64,000 nt of DNA from CAVSWT01 sp963731745 (GTDB taxonomy: Bacteria; Bacteroidota; Ignavibacteria; Ignavibacteriales; Ignavibacteriaceae): the NCBI GenBank assembly GCA_963731745.1, contig CAVSWT010000024.1:186001-250000 (forward strand), written 5' to 3'. Numbering within the stretch: position 1 is the stretch's first letter; the number at the start of each line of letters is the position of its first letter. Shown here one piece after another: positions 1-8,945 of the stretch. The translations under genes were made by a program, and so were the position numbers. The notes under the pieces are model-generated. The model saw only the letters and a program-made list of their open reading frames with translations, was not told the DNA's origin and did no database searches.

Positions 1-89
1 ACACCTTAAACAAATTACTTTCTTTTTAATTTTAAATGATTAAATTGTTGTGCAAACACTAACTAAAAATTAATAAGCAAGGATTAACA

Positions 90-398
90 ATGAAGAAATC
101 GATTGTAGTGCTGTTTCTTTTTGTTTTCAGCCTTAGTTTCTCATTTACTGCAGTTAATATAGCAGATAATAATTCTACCAAAGCAAAAGCTGAAACCAAA
201 TGCCCATATTTACAAAGTCATCCAGGCTCATCAGGGATTACTTGTCCATATTTGCGTGAAAAAATGAGTCAGGATCATGGTACAATTCAAGATGGCAAAT
301 TAGATGATATGCCGAAATGTCCTTATATTGAAAAAAATAAAAATGATAAAGGTGATGGGATAAAATATAGCCCGGTTATTGAACTGAAGAGTGTTTAA
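90..398 (+). CDS. Small exported protein with three Cys-Pro-Tyr motifs
   Basis: I do not recognise a family for this 102-residue protein. Residues 1-20 or so form a signal peptide (two Lys, then a long Leu/Phe/Val stretch), so export to the periplasm or surface is likely. The mature part carries CPYL at 38-41, CPYL at 52-55 and CPYI at 77-80. These are its only three cysteines, each followed by Pro-Tyr. Spaced Cys-Pro dipeptides occur in some haem- or metal-binding regulatory motifs, but any such role here is inference. The start is supported by AGGA a few bases before the ATG. It stands alone, convergent with the kinase gene on the other strand. Confidence 0.7.
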   Translation: MKKSIVVLFLFVFSLSFSFTAVNIADNNSTKAKAETKCPYLQSHPGSSGITCPYLREKMSQDHGTIQDGKLDDMPKCPYIEKNKNDKGDGIKYSPVIELKSV

Positions 399-425
399 GA
401 TTGGATTTGACAAAAAATAAAATTT

Positions 426-3200
426 TTATTTCATCATTCCTTTCTTCAATAATTTTTCAACAGCTTGTTTGAAGTTACTTAAATTAACAGGCTTTTGGAA
501 AACATATTCAACACCAAGCTCATTATAATTCTGCCTCGTCATTTTATCAATGTCTGTACTTAAAATCATTACCGGCGGTGTGTTTTTTAAGTTGATCTTA
601 TACAATTCCCTAATTAATTCATAGCCTGTCATTCTCGGCATAGAATGATCGCTGATAATTAATGCAGGAGTAGTTGCATGGATTTTTTCTAACGCATCCA
701 CCCCGTCCGAGGCTACATCAATATTATAGTCAGGGGTAATGTTTCTTAAAATTTTGGAATAAAGTAATCTGTCTGTTTTGCTGTCATCTACTAAAAGTAT
801 ATTTGCTGGAGCAATCGGTAATGTAAATCTAAATTTAGCGCCCTTCCCAAACTCGCTTTCAACCCATATTTTTCCACCGTGTATTTCTATTATTTCTTTA
901 ACAAGAGAGAGGCCTAAACCTGTTCCTTTTTCGCCTGCGGTTCCATCCGAAGTAAATTTGGATTCAATTTTAAATAACTTTTCTATGTTTTCTTTTTTTA
1001 TACCTGTTCCGGTATCATTAACCGAAAATTCTATAAAACGATTTAATGAAGACTCTGCAACATCCACTGAAATAGTTCCTCTTTCGGATGTGAATTTTAT
1101 TGCATTTGAGATTAAGTTATTTATTACCTGCAGCAACAAACTTTGATCACAAAAGACGAATGTATTCATACTAACATTTGAAACTAATTCAATGTTCTTT
1201 TGATAGGCTGTTCCGCTTAGTGCATTAAATGATTCATCTATTATTTTTGTGATATCAATTTTTTCGGGTTCAAAACGGAATCTGCCTGTTTGTAGACGAG
1301 TCCAATCAAGCAGTGAATTTACGAGAGAAAGCATTGAGCGGGATGATTCCTGTATAAAACTTACGTACTGCCTTGTTTCATCTTGAGTGATTTCATCATC
1401 GTTTAATATTAAATCTGTAAATCCAAGGATTGAACTAAAAGGGGTTCTTAAATCATGGGAAACTATCGAAATAAATTTATCTTTTGTTTCATTCAGCTTT
1501 ATTAAATTCTCAGTAGACTTTTGCAGATCTTCTTCTGCTTTTTTTCGTAGTGAAATATCGCTGACCAAACCATATACCTTTCGAACCTTACCTAACGCAT
1601 CCTTTATTATGTGGAGTTTGTTTCTTACCCAAACAATATTTCCTTGACGATTAATAATTCTGAATTCAAATTCGTCAGCCGACTGCAGCCTTGCTTTAAA
1701 TAAATTTGCTATTTTAACTTTTACAGCGTCAAAATCATCCGGCATAATGATTTTAAAAAATAAACGAGAATCCTTTAAAAACTCTGAGGCTGAAAATCCA
1801 GTGATTTTTTCTACGGAAGGGGTTATAAATATTGGCTGAAATCCTTTTTCGCTTATTTCTATTGTATAAAGAAAATCATCTATATTATCTGCAATGTTTC
1901 TGTATTTTTCTTCTGACTGACGAATTGTAAGCTGAGCTTTTTTTCTTTCAGTTGCATCGCGAATAATTAATTCAATATAGAAATTATCTTCTATTTGAAA
2001 AGTTGAAACAGCGGCTTCGGCATTTATATTTTTTCCGTCAAGTCTTTTCCCTAAAAATTCAAATCTTTTTGGCCCATCCTTTTTGTTTTCAATAAGATGC
2101 ATGTATTCAGCAACCTTATGAACATCTTCTGTCAAAACCAGGTCTGCTAATTCAAGATTAATTAAGCTTTCACCTTCGTTGTAGCCGAAAATACTTGCAA
2201 TCGCATCGTTAGCTAAAATTATTTTGCCATTTAAATAAATTGCAATTCCATCTTGTGAATAGTCGAAAATTGATTTAAATAAAGTTAAATGTTCTTCAGT
2301 TATTTTGTTATTACTTATGTCCGTGAAGAAAGCATTGTAATATGAAATTGAATTATCGTTTTCTTTGATAGGAATAAATTTAGATTGAAGTATAACTTTA
2401 CTTCCTCTTTTAGTCCTAAAAGGAATTTCAATTTTAGATTCTGAATTAATTAGGTTTTCAAAATTAATTTTGCCTGCCGATATGAATTGCGGATCAATTA
2501 ATTCAAAAATATTACTTTGAATAATTTCAGGTTCTGAGTAGCGTAGTAAATTAAGAAAAGCGGGATTTGTGAATATTATAGTTCCGTCAGGTTCAATTGA
2601 ACAAATCATTTCCTGAGTGGAAGATACAATTTCATTAAACTTTTTCTCCGATGATAATAAAACTTTTTTGTGATGATTTTCTCGATTGAGCTTCAAGCAT
2701 TGAACAACTACAAAACTTAAGTCATCTTTTAAAGTTGAAAAATTAAATTCAATAGCTTCTTTAGTTCCCCTATCTGTCACCGCGGAAAATTGAGCAGTGT
2801 AAACGTGTGAACTCTTTAATTCATTTTTAATACTTTCATAATAATCTTCATCGAAAAGCTCCAGCAATTCCCCAAAAAATAAACCTTCCGAAAGCTCTTT
2901 TGAATGTCCGAATAATTTTTCTGATGCCGAATCCCAGTGTACAATATCACCGGCTTGATTAATAACGAAAGTACAATAGTCAGACTCTGATATGTTAGAT
3001 TCGCTAATTTTAGCAGCTGCAAGTTCGCTTTCTAGTTTTTTCTTTTCATTAATTTGATTTGTAATATCTGAAAGAAATATAAAAACAAATTGAACTTGTC
3101 CGCGTTTATTTTGTAATGGCTCGATTCTACATGAGTAGAAATTTTGTTTTCCCTCTATTTCAAGATCAATCTCTAAAGTTTTATTATTTCGTTCCATCAA
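426..3200 (-). CDS. PAS-rich hybrid sensor histidine kinase with C-terminal receiver (main part of a split gene)
   Basis: Several consecutive PAS domains fill residues 1 to about 560. They are followed by a HisKA domain with the phospho-acceptor His near residue 582 (SHDLRTP), a HATPase_c domain with N, G1 (DTGTGI) and G2 (GTGLGL) boxes, and a receiver domain near 800-920 with phospho-acceptor Asp about 851 (SDHSMP) and a conserved Lys in QKP. It should autophosphorylate and pass phosphate to its own receiver. No output domain is present. The frame opens with TTG at 3200 or ATG at 3197, but the first residues are the C-terminal half of a PAS domain whose N-terminal half is encoded immediately upstream in another frame. 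This therefore looks like the bulk of a 1123-residue protein broken by one extra base near 3186-3190. The signal sensed is unknown. Confidence 0.9.
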   Translation of the reverse strand: MMERNNKTLEIDLEIEGKQNFYSCRIEPLQNKRGQVQFVFIFLSDITNQINEKKKLESELAAAKISESNISESDYCTFVINQAGDIVHWDSASEKLFGHSKELSEGLFFGELLELFDEDYYESIKNELKSSHVYTAQFSAVTDRGTKEAIEFNFSTLKDDLSFVVVQCLKLNRENHHKKVLLSSEKKFNEIVSSTQEMICSIEPDGTIIFTNPAFLNLLRYSEPEIIQSNIFELIDPQFISAGKINFENLINSESKIEIPFRTKRGSKVILQSKFIPIKENDNSISYYNAFFTDISNNKITEEHLTLFKSIFDYSQDGIAIYLNGKIILANDAIASIFGYNEGESLINLELADLVLTEDVHKVAEYMHLIENKKDGPKRFEFLGKRLDGKNINAEAAVSTFQIEDNFYIELIIRDATERKKAQLTIRQSEEKYRNIADNIDDFLYTIEISEKGFQPIFITPSVEKITGFSASEFLKDSRLFFKIIMPDDFDAVKVKIANLFKARLQSADEFEFRIINRQGNIVWVRNKLHIIKDALGKVRKVYGLVSDISLRKKAEEDLQKSTENLIKLNETKDKFISIVSHDLRTPFSSILGFTDLILNDDEITQDETRQYVSFIQESSRSMLSLVNSLLDWTRLQTGRFRFEPEKIDITKIIDESFNALSGTAYQKNIELVSNVSMNTFVFCDQSLLLQVINNLISNAIKFTSERGTISVDVAESSLNRFIEFSVNDTGTGIKKENIEKLFKIESKFTSDGTAGEKGTGLGLSLVKEIIEIHGGKIWVESEFGKGAKFRFTLPIAPANILLVDDSKTDRLLYSKILRNITPDYNIDVASDGVDALEKIHATTPALIISDHSMPRMTGYELIRELYKINLKNTPPVMILSTDIDKMTRQNYNELGVEYVFQKPVNLSNFKQAVEKLLKKGMMK

Positions 3201-3798
3201 CTGCTTTAGAAAATTTATCTTGAAATAATTCTATTTCGGTCTTCGAAAAAATTTTTTCAATGTTCTCTTCATTTTTAAGATTCAAAGATGAGATTAACTT
3301 TTTAACATTTTTACCCAAAGCTTGTTTTATGCTGCCGGCGTTATCAGTTATAAACAGAAAATCATTTAAAGAATTAAAAATTTTTTCATAGTCGTCAACG
3401 CTGACAGATCCAACATTTTTGGCACCTTCAATAACTTTGAAATCTTCAATCAGTAAAATGCCGCCTTGAAAAATTTCATCATTAAAAAGAGGAGAGCCTT
3501 TAATAAATAGAGAAATCTGTCCGTAATCAGGAGTTTTTATATTAATAATTTCTTTTTCGAAAGGGATGCCTTGCTCTAATTCCAACAGTTCATTTTTAAT
3601 ATCAACAGATGGAAAAATATTTTGTTCGATAACATTTAAGCCGTTAAGTTTCTGTGCGTCAAAATTATAAAGCAGACCAAATTTTAGAAAATTTTGATTT
3701 ACATAATCAATTTTCCAATAAGAAGTAAAAGTTAATAAACCAATTGGTGCGGTTTCGACTATTCTAAGTAATGACTCATTTACAAGTTTTGGATTCAT
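3184..3798 (-). CDS. N-terminal PAS fragment of the hybrid histidine kinase (frameshifted)
   Basis: This 204-residue reading frame has one PAS-like domain (about 1-120) and the first half of another (about 135-204), then stops at TAA inside the second PAS fold. It overlaps the large kinase frame by 17 bases. Removing one A from the AAA at the end of the ACG-AAA-TAA codons joins the frames as ...VDGTNNKTLEID..., which restores a complete PAS domain. The joined length, 426-3798 minus one base, divides evenly by three. On its own this product would have no kinase domain. A genuine two-gene arrangement with translational coupling is less likely because the PAS domain is cut in the middle. Confidence 0.8.
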   Translation of the reverse strand: MNPKLVNESLLRIVETAPIGLLTFTSYWKIDYVNQNFLKFGLLYNFDAQKLNGLNVIEQNIFPSVDIKNELLELEQGIPFEKEIINIKTPDYGQISLFIKGSPLFNDEIFQGGILLIEDFKVIEGAKNVGSVSVDDYEKIFNSLNDFLFITDNAGSIKQALGKNVKKLISSLNLKNEENIEKIFSKTEIELFQDKFSKAVDGTK

Positions 3799-4226
3799 TT
3801 TGAAGCTGCAAGAAATAAATTGAAAAAAGTTCAGCGTCTCAATTATATCAATTATAATGCTAAAAATTGATGTATAAATTTACGTTTTTAGAAGTAAATT
3901 GATTAATTGAAATTCAACTTTAATAGGCTGTAAAGGTGTAAAATTTAAGAAATTAGTAAATTATTGAGCTAGTTTAATACTAATGATTAAATTGATATAA
4001 TATAAATCTAAATTAGTCAGCGGTTTATTTTGAGGTTGCTGTCTCAGTTTGAAATTTAAAAAACAAATTTGGTTGAAATCTCTTTCCAAAAAATTATTTT
4101 GAAAACGTAATTAAATCGACATTCGAATCAAGTAATTTTCAAATTCCCGGTAAAGATATTTTAATATTGAAGTGTTATGAAGTAAAATATTTTATAATTT
4201 AAGCAGAAATAATTTAATTTTTTATT
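3799..4226. other. Divergent intergenic region without a recognisable gene
   Basis: These 428 bases separate the start of the PAS kinase frame (minus) from the MlaE-like permease (plus). I see no convincing short ORF or RNA gene. A TATAAT at 4193-4198 lies 29 bases before the permease start, but there is no good -35 at normal spacing. A TTCGAATC at 4122-4129 has no tRNA fold around it. Confidence 0.5.
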
Positions 4227-4997
4227 TTGAGTAAACTTTTACAAAAATTAGGAAGATCGACTCTAAAATTCTTTGAGGAGTTTGGACAGATTTCGCTTCT
4301 ATTCTGGGGAATTCTAAAAAATTTTGTATCAATACCCCGCAGCCGAAAACTCATTTTTTATCAAATGGAACACATAGGTGTGAATTCTCTGCCTCTGGTT
4401 TTAATTATTTCAGTTTTCACAGGAGCAGTAGCAGCATGGCAGGCGGCTTACCAATTGAAGGGAATTGCTCCGTTATCATTTTTAGGCGGCGCAACCAGCC
4501 GTGCTATTGTAACCGAACTCGGTCCGGTGTTAACCGGAATTGTAATTGCTGGAAGAGTTGGTGCTTCAATTGCAGCTGAACTTGGAACTATGAAAGTTAC
4601 CGAACAAATAGATGCGCTTGAAACCATGGCAATTAATCCTATTAGATATTTAGCAATGCCAAGATTTCTTGCTTCAATTTTAATGATGCCTGTGCTGGTT
4701 ATTTTTGCAAATACAATTGCCGTACTCGGAGCATATATAGTTTCAAATTATTTTTTAAATGTTTCATTCTCAGTCTTCTTTATTTCAGTAAAAAGATTTT
4801 TTGTTTTTTCTGATCTGATTGCGGGATTAATTAAAACTATATTTTTCGGCGGTGTAACTGCATTGCTCGGCTGCCATATTGGCTTCCAAACTGAAGGTGG
4901 AGCGGAAGGAGTCGGACTTTCAACAATACGTTCATTTGTTATGTCGGCTGCTTTAATTTTAATTTTAGATTACGTTTTATGGATGTTATTGTTCTAA
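4227..4997 (+). CDS. MlaE/YrbE-family ABC transporter permease
   Basis: The protein is 256 residues, the usual MlaE length. It has a hydrophobic core of about five membrane segments and the conserved block around ELGPVLTGIVIAGRVGASIAAELGTM (about residues 97-121) that defines this permease family. MlaE-type permeases move lipids between inner and outer membrane together with an ATPase (MlaF) and an MCE-domain protein (MlaD). Neither partner gene is next door, which is unusual. They may be encoded elsewhere. The start is TTG at 4227 with no strong Shine-Dalgarno sequence. The next gene, an MFS transporter, lies 134 bases downstream and is probably separate. Confidence 0.88.
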   Translation: MSKLLQKLGRSTLKFFEEFGQISLLFWGILKNFVSIPRSRKLIFYQMEHIGVNSLPLVLIISVFTGAVAAWQAAYQLKGIAPLSFLGGATSRAIVTELGPVLTGIVIAGRVGASIAAELGTMKVTEQIDALETMAINPIRYLAMPRFLASILMMPVLVIFANTIAVLGAYIVSNYFLNVSFSVFFISVKRFFVFSDLIAGLIKTIFFGGVTALLGCHIGFQTEGGAEGVGLSTIRSFVMSAALILILDYVLWMLLF

Positions 4998-5131
4998 ATG
5001 AATGCTGAATTTATTTCAGCACTTGTACCAACAACTTAGTTTTAAAACATCCAATTTCTTAAAGATTTTGAGTTTGTAATCACTATATAATGGAATTCTT
5101 AAATAATTAAAAAATATCACGGGGTCTATTT

Positions 5132-6565
5132 ATGTCCGAATTACCTGAAGAGAATAAAACTAGTAAAGAAGAAATTGAACAGAAGCCACTAGAGAATATT
5201 TGGAAAAATACAATATATGAAGTTACCCAGCCTTTTAAGGATTTACTTCATACTTCTCGTGCATTATTTGGACTTAACCTTTCATATTTATTGGAGGGTT
5301 TAACATACTTTGGTGTGGTTGGATTGCTGGCTATTTATTTTAATGATTATGTTAATTTAAACGATATAGATGCCGGCAGAATGGTTGGATTTTTGACTGC
5401 TGGAATCACATTCGCCATGCTGATTCTAGGAGCCACTGTTGACTGGATTGGTCTACGCAAGTCGTTGTTAATATCTCTTGTTGCGATGTTGTTGGGTAGA
5501 ATATTTTTAACTATGGCTCCGCATCTTGGAGTTCCCGGCTTGTGGAATTCAGCTCATTGGTTTTCAATGCTAGGACTTTTGGGAATTATTATTGGATATG
5601 GTATCTATCAACCCGCTTGTTATGTAGGTGTTAAAAAGCTGACTACCGAAAAAAATGCAGCCATGGGTTACGCAATGCTATATGCTCTCATGAATTTAGG
5701 TGGATTTTTACCTGGTCTTATTTCTCCGCCAGTCAGAAAATCATTCGGTATTTTAGGAGTATTTTGGGTCTACGTAGTATTAACTATTGTTGGAATTGGA
5801 GTTGTTTATTTTTTAATTACTAAGAAAGCATACGACAAAGCAGTTGCCGAGGCAAGTGTGGATAAATCACAAAGTGAGAAAGAAGATGATGACGAATTAA
5901 AAAATATGACAACGAAAGAAAAAATTGCTTTCTACATAAAGAATTTTCCATTAAAAGATTTACGCTTTCTATATTTCATATTTATTTTGATACCTGTTCA
6001 AACTTTGTTTGCCCATAATTGGTTAACACTTCCTTTGTACACCAGTAGGGCTTTTGACGGCTTTATAAAGGATAATTTTGAATTTTTCGTCAACTTAAAT
6101 CCAATATTGATTTTTATTTTAACACCCATGGTTGCAGCACTTACATTAAAGAGAAATACTTATTCAATGATGATAGTTGGTACTTTGGTTATGGCTTCTC
6201 CAACTTTCATTCTTGCACTAGGGCCAAACATTTATACGCTAATGTCATATCTAATAATAATGACTATCGGTGAAGCAATGTGGCAGCCAAGGTTTCTACA
6301 ATGGGTGGCAGAGATCGCCCCTAAAAACATGACAGGAATTTATATGGGTATAGGGCAGTTCCCATGGTTTTTAACTAAGATTGTTACAAGTTTATATTCC
6401 GGTTGGTTTTTAATGAAATATGTTCCCGCAGAAACACCGCCTTCAGAAATGAATTCTCAGCTTATGTGGTTGATTTACGGCTTTATAGCAATTATAAGTC
6501 CGATTGGATTAATACTTGCGAAGAAGTGGATGATGAAAGGGTTTAGGACTACTGCGGAAGGATAG
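5132..6565 (+). CDS. MFS transporter, POT/peptide-transporter-like
   Basis: This 477-residue integral membrane protein has about 12 hydrophobic segments and a long charged loop near 235-270. Its first membrane helix (LEGLTYFGVVGLLAIYF, residues 54-70) resembles the proton-dependent oligopeptide transporter family but lacks the full ExxERFxYY motif of typical members. The family assignment is therefore firm only at major facilitator level, and the substrate is unknown. A charged cytoplasmic N-terminus of about 40 residues precedes the first helix. The gene stands alone and ends 30 bases from the convergent sigma factor gene. Confidence 0.8.
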   Translation: MSELPEENKTSKEEIEQKPLENIWKNTIYEVTQPFKDLLHTSRALFGLNLSYLLEGLTYFGVVGLLAIYFNDYVNLNDIDAGRMVGFLTAGITFAMLILGATVDWIGLRKSLLISLVAMLLGRIFLTMAPHLGVPGLWNSAHWFSMLGLLGIIIGYGIYQPACYVGVKKLTTEKNAAMGYAMLYALMNLGGFLPGLISPPVRKSFGILGVFWVYVVLTIVGIGVVYFLITKKAYDKAVAEASVDKSQSEKEDDDELKNMTTKEKIAFYIKNFPLKDLRFLYFIFILIPVQTLFAHNWLTLPLYTSRAFDGFIKDNFEFFVNLNPILIFILTPMVAALTLKRNTYSMMIVGTLVMASPTFILALGPNIYTLMSYLIIMTIGEAMWQPRFLQWVAEIAPKNMTGIYMGIGQFPWFLTKIVTSLYSGWFLMKYVPAETPPSEMNSQLMWLIYGFIAIISPIGLILAKKWMMKGFRTTAEG

Positions 6566-6594
6566 AGCATGGACAAACCGTTTCATTGAATATA

Positions 6595-7824
6595 TCAAAT
6601 TTTATCAATTTTCTTTTGAATGCTTTGTTTTTCAGTCTGTGTTTTAGCAAGAGAATATGCTTTTTGGAAATTCTCTTTTGCTTTCTCGTTATCAATGTCT
6701 GTATAGAGTTCTCCGAGCAGAGCAAAATAAAAATGATAGTCAGTTAATTTTAATTTTTCAGCTTCAATAATTGCTTCTTCTTTGCTGTTGGCTTTAGATA
6801 AGGCGTAAGTTCTGTTTAATGCAGCGATAGGAGAATACTCAATTTGTAAAAGTTGGTTGTACAACTGAAGAATATTTTCCCATTTTTCTTTTGTCTCTTC
6901 TTTGTGCGTATGCCAAAATGCAATGGCAGCTTCTAAATGATATTTGGAAAGCTTATCTCCCGAAGCGGAACAATTTAAAAAATACTCACCTTTGCGAATT
7001 AAATCAGAATCCCAGAGTGAAGTATCTTGATCATCATAAAGAATGAGTTCACCGTTGTCATCTATTCTTGCATCAAATCGCGAGGACTGAAAACACATTA
7101 GCGCAAGCAAAGCATTAACTTCCGGCTTATTTGTAATTTTATTTTCAACCAGCATATAACATAAACGCATGGCTTCAAGACAAAGATCTTTTCGAAGAGT
7201 TCTATTTTGACTTATTGAATAATATCCTTCATTAAACAGCAGATAAATTGTAATTAACACTGTTGATAATCTTGCATCAATTTCAGAATCATTAGGAATT
7301 TCAATTTTTATTTTCTCTTCGCGCAGCTTCTCCTTTGCACGGTATAATCTCTTATTAACTGTTTCCTTATTTGTTAAAAATGCATCCGCAATTTCTTCAA
7401 TACCAAAACCGCAAAGAATACGAAGCGACAATCCAATTTGTGCTTCAGTAGAAATTGCTGGATGACAAATTGCAAACATCATTTGTAACTGACTATCGTT
7501 TATATTTTGAGGAGATAAATCAATTTCGTTTTGGAAATAATTTGTATTTGCATTTTTAATTTCAGGTACAACTTTATTATCATAAATAGAATTGCGATGC
7601 AAATAATTCTTCGCTTTATTTTTTGCAACGTGATAAAGCCATGCAGTTGGATTTGGCGGAAGGCCTTTCAATCCCCAAGTTTCGGATGCAATTAAAAAAG
7701 TATCTCCGGCAATATCTTCCGCAATTTCAATCTGTTCAAAACCAAAATACCTACAGAGTACAGAAACAATTTTTCTATATTCAGTCCTGAATAAATGCGG
7801 TATGAGTTCTTGCTGTTGTGCCAT
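6595..7824 (-). CDS. ECF RNA polymerase sigma factor with long C-terminal extension (ECF42-like)
   Basis: The N-terminal 180 residues hold sigma-70 regions 2 and 4: EIAEDIAGDTFLIA with the downstream PTAWLYHVAKNKA segment, then FGIEEIADAFLTNKETVNKRLYRAKEKL as the helix-turn-helix. About 230 helical residues follow, resembling the TPR-like extension of the ECF42 group. That group is known to sit beside DGPF/YCII proteins, as here, and the extension is thought to control activity in place of an anti-sigma factor. I chose ATG at 7824 because an upstream in-frame start at 7959 would add 45 poorly conserved residues and overlap the YCII gene. It probably transcribes the neighbouring minus-strand genes. 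Confidence 0.88.
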   Translation of the reverse strand: MAQQQELIPHLFRTEYRKIVSVLCRYFGFEQIEIAEDIAGDTFLIASETWGLKGLPPNPTAWLYHVAKNKAKNYLHRNSIYDNKVVPEIKNANTNYFQNEIDLSPQNINDSQLQMMFAICHPAISTEAQIGLSLRILCGFGIEEIADAFLTNKETVNKRLYRAKEKLREEKIKIEIPNDSEIDARLSTVLITIYLLFNEGYYSISQNRTLRKDLCLEAMRLCYMLVENKITNKPEVNALLALMCFQSSRFDARIDDNGELILYDDQDTSLWDSDLIRKGEYFLNCSASGDKLSKYHLEAAIAFWHTHKEETKEKWENILQLYNQLLQIEYSPIAALNRTYALSKANSKEEAIIEAEKLKLTDYHFYFALLGELYTDIDNEKAKENFQKAYSLAKTQTEKQSIQKKIDKI

Positions 7825-7927
7825 ATTAAATTTTAAAGAGAATGTCGTTGCGAGTAAGTAATGTTGGAGACAATCTATATTAAAAATGTGATTACTTTTC
7901 TTCACACTTACTAACATATAACAAATT

Positions 7928-8269
7928 CTACAATTGATCAACTTCTCTAACTTCAACATTACCGCCCAAATTTAAAACCGGACAGCCTTTTGCCAATTCA
8001 ACGGCTTCATCGTACGAATCAGCTTTTATAATTGAATAGCCGCCGACAGATTCTTTAATTTCCGTGTACGGGCCATCTGTAACAGCATTTTTAGTTTTTA
8101 CAACTCTGCCGCTTTTAGACAACCGGTTTCCTTTATTTGATAATTTGTTTTGTGCAGCAATTCCGCCTATCCAATCCATCCATTTTTTAGTAGCTGCCTT
8201 TGCTTCTTCTTCAGTTGCTGCCGGCATCGCGTTGAAATCATTTCTATAAATAAACAAGAATTCCTTCAT
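7928..8269 (-). CDS. YCII-related DGPF-domain protein (copy A)
   Basis: A 113-residue single-domain protein of the YCII/DGPF superfamily. The signature DGPYTEIKESVGGYSIIKAD lies at about 67-86, and ELAKGCPVL follows. The biochemical role of DGPF proteins is not settled. Linkage to ECF42 sigma factors is established and suggests they are regulon members. An AAGGAG ribosome binding site lies about 7 bases before the ATG. It lies directly upstream of the sigma factor in the same direction. A second copy (8946-9308) is a clear paralogue with the same motif order. Confidence 0.9.
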   Translation of the reverse strand: MKEFLFIYRNDFNAMPAATEEEAKAATKKWMDWIGGIAAQNKLSNKGNRLSKSGRVVKTKNAVTDGPYTEIKESVGGYSIIKADSYDEAVELAKGCPVLNLGGNVEVREVDQL

Positions 8270-8327
8270 TTTAAAACTCCTTTTCTTTTTAATATTATAA
8301 ATTGCTTTTAATGTAAAAGTAGAATTA

Positions 8328-8361
8328 ATAAACCCAATTTCTTTTCAGAAGTTGGGTTTAT
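8328..8361 (-). terminator. Hairpin downstream of the AhpD-like gene
   Basis: A 10-bp perfect stem (ATAAACCCAA / TTGGGTTTAT) with a 14-base loop lies just past the 3' end of the minus-strand AhpD-like gene. On the minus strand only a weak T-rich tail follows, so it may be a partial terminator or an mRNA-stabilising hairpin within the cassette. Confidence 0.5.
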
Positions 8362-8376
8362 CCAATCATCAAATTT

Positions 8377-8850
8377 TTATTTTGTCAATTCCGAAAACTG
8401 GCCAATCTCGTATGTTCCGGCCGGAGTACGAAAAGCAACGTTAATACGATTCCAGCAATTAATTGCATTAACTGACATTGTTAAATCAATTAATTCTTCT
8501 TCAGAAAATATTTCTTTTGCTTCGTCATAAACTTCATCAGGCACTCGGCTTTCGCTTACTAATGTAACGGCTTCTGCCCATGCAAGTGCAGCTCGTTCGC
8601 GTTCAGTATAAAACGGAGCCTCCCGCCACGCATCCATAACATAAAGACGTTGATCACTTTCTCCTTCGGCAAGCAAATCTTTTGAATGCATGTCCAGGCA
8701 ATAGGCACAGCCGTTTATTTGTGATACTCTAAAATCAATTAAATCTAAAAGTGATTTTTCAATCGTTGATTTTGATAGATATGCGCCTAAACTAAATAAT
8801 GGCTTCATCGCTTCAAAACCTTTTTCAGCTAAATTTATTCTTTGTTCCAT
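8377..8850 (-). CDS. Carboxymuconolactone decarboxylase-family / AhpD-like alkylhydroperoxidase
   Basis: The 157-residue protein has the AhpD-like core with a redox Cys pair and histidine, CAYCLDMHSKD, where Cys48, Cys51 and His55 match the peroxidase active site of the family. Such proteins reduce organic peroxides using a thiol relay. The context (ECF42 sigma factor, DGPF proteins) fits an oxidative or electrophile stress role. The start follows an AAGG element. A putative ECF-type promoter lies 45 bases upstream of the start codon. Substrate and reductant cannot be read from the sequence. Confidence 0.88.
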   Translation of the reverse strand: MEQRINLAEKGFEAMKPLFSLGAYLSKSTIEKSLLDLIDFRVSQINGCAYCLDMHSKDLLAEGESDQRLYVMDAWREAPFYTERERAALAWAEAVTLVSESRVPDEVYDEAKEIFSEEELIDLTMSVNAINCWNRINVAFRTPAGTYEIGQFSELTK

Positions 8851-8894
8851 TTCATCTTACCTTAATTTTAATTTATAAATTTTAATTACACTTT

Positions 8895-8924
8895 AATAAC
8901 AAATGAACTATCAGGATTTGGACA
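8895..8924 (-). promoter_or_regulatory. Putative ECF-type promoter of the AhpD-like gene
   Basis: Read on the minus strand, TGTCCA (8924-8919) is followed after 15 bases by TTTGTTATT (8903-8895), 45 bases before the ATG at 8850. The same two blocks, with a 14-base spacer and a 44-base distance to the start, precede the DGPF gene ending at 8946. The repeated arrangement suggests recognition by the adjacent ECF42-like sigma factor. This is inferred from two sites only. Confidence 0.5.
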
Positions 8925-8945
8925 TCTCAAAAAAAATAGAATTAG

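Noticed and set aside
778..1146. Plus-strand ORF opposite the histidine kinase
   Set aside because: It is antisense to the conserved ATPase domain and shows no recognisable features of its own.
4122..4129. TTCGAATC resembling a tRNA T-loop
   Set aside because: No acceptor, D or anticodon stems can be drawn around it.
7825..7959. Longer N-terminus for the ECF sigma factor
   Set aside because: It adds 45 residues unlike sigma region 2 and overlaps the YCII gene; ATG 7824 starts directly before the conserved domain.
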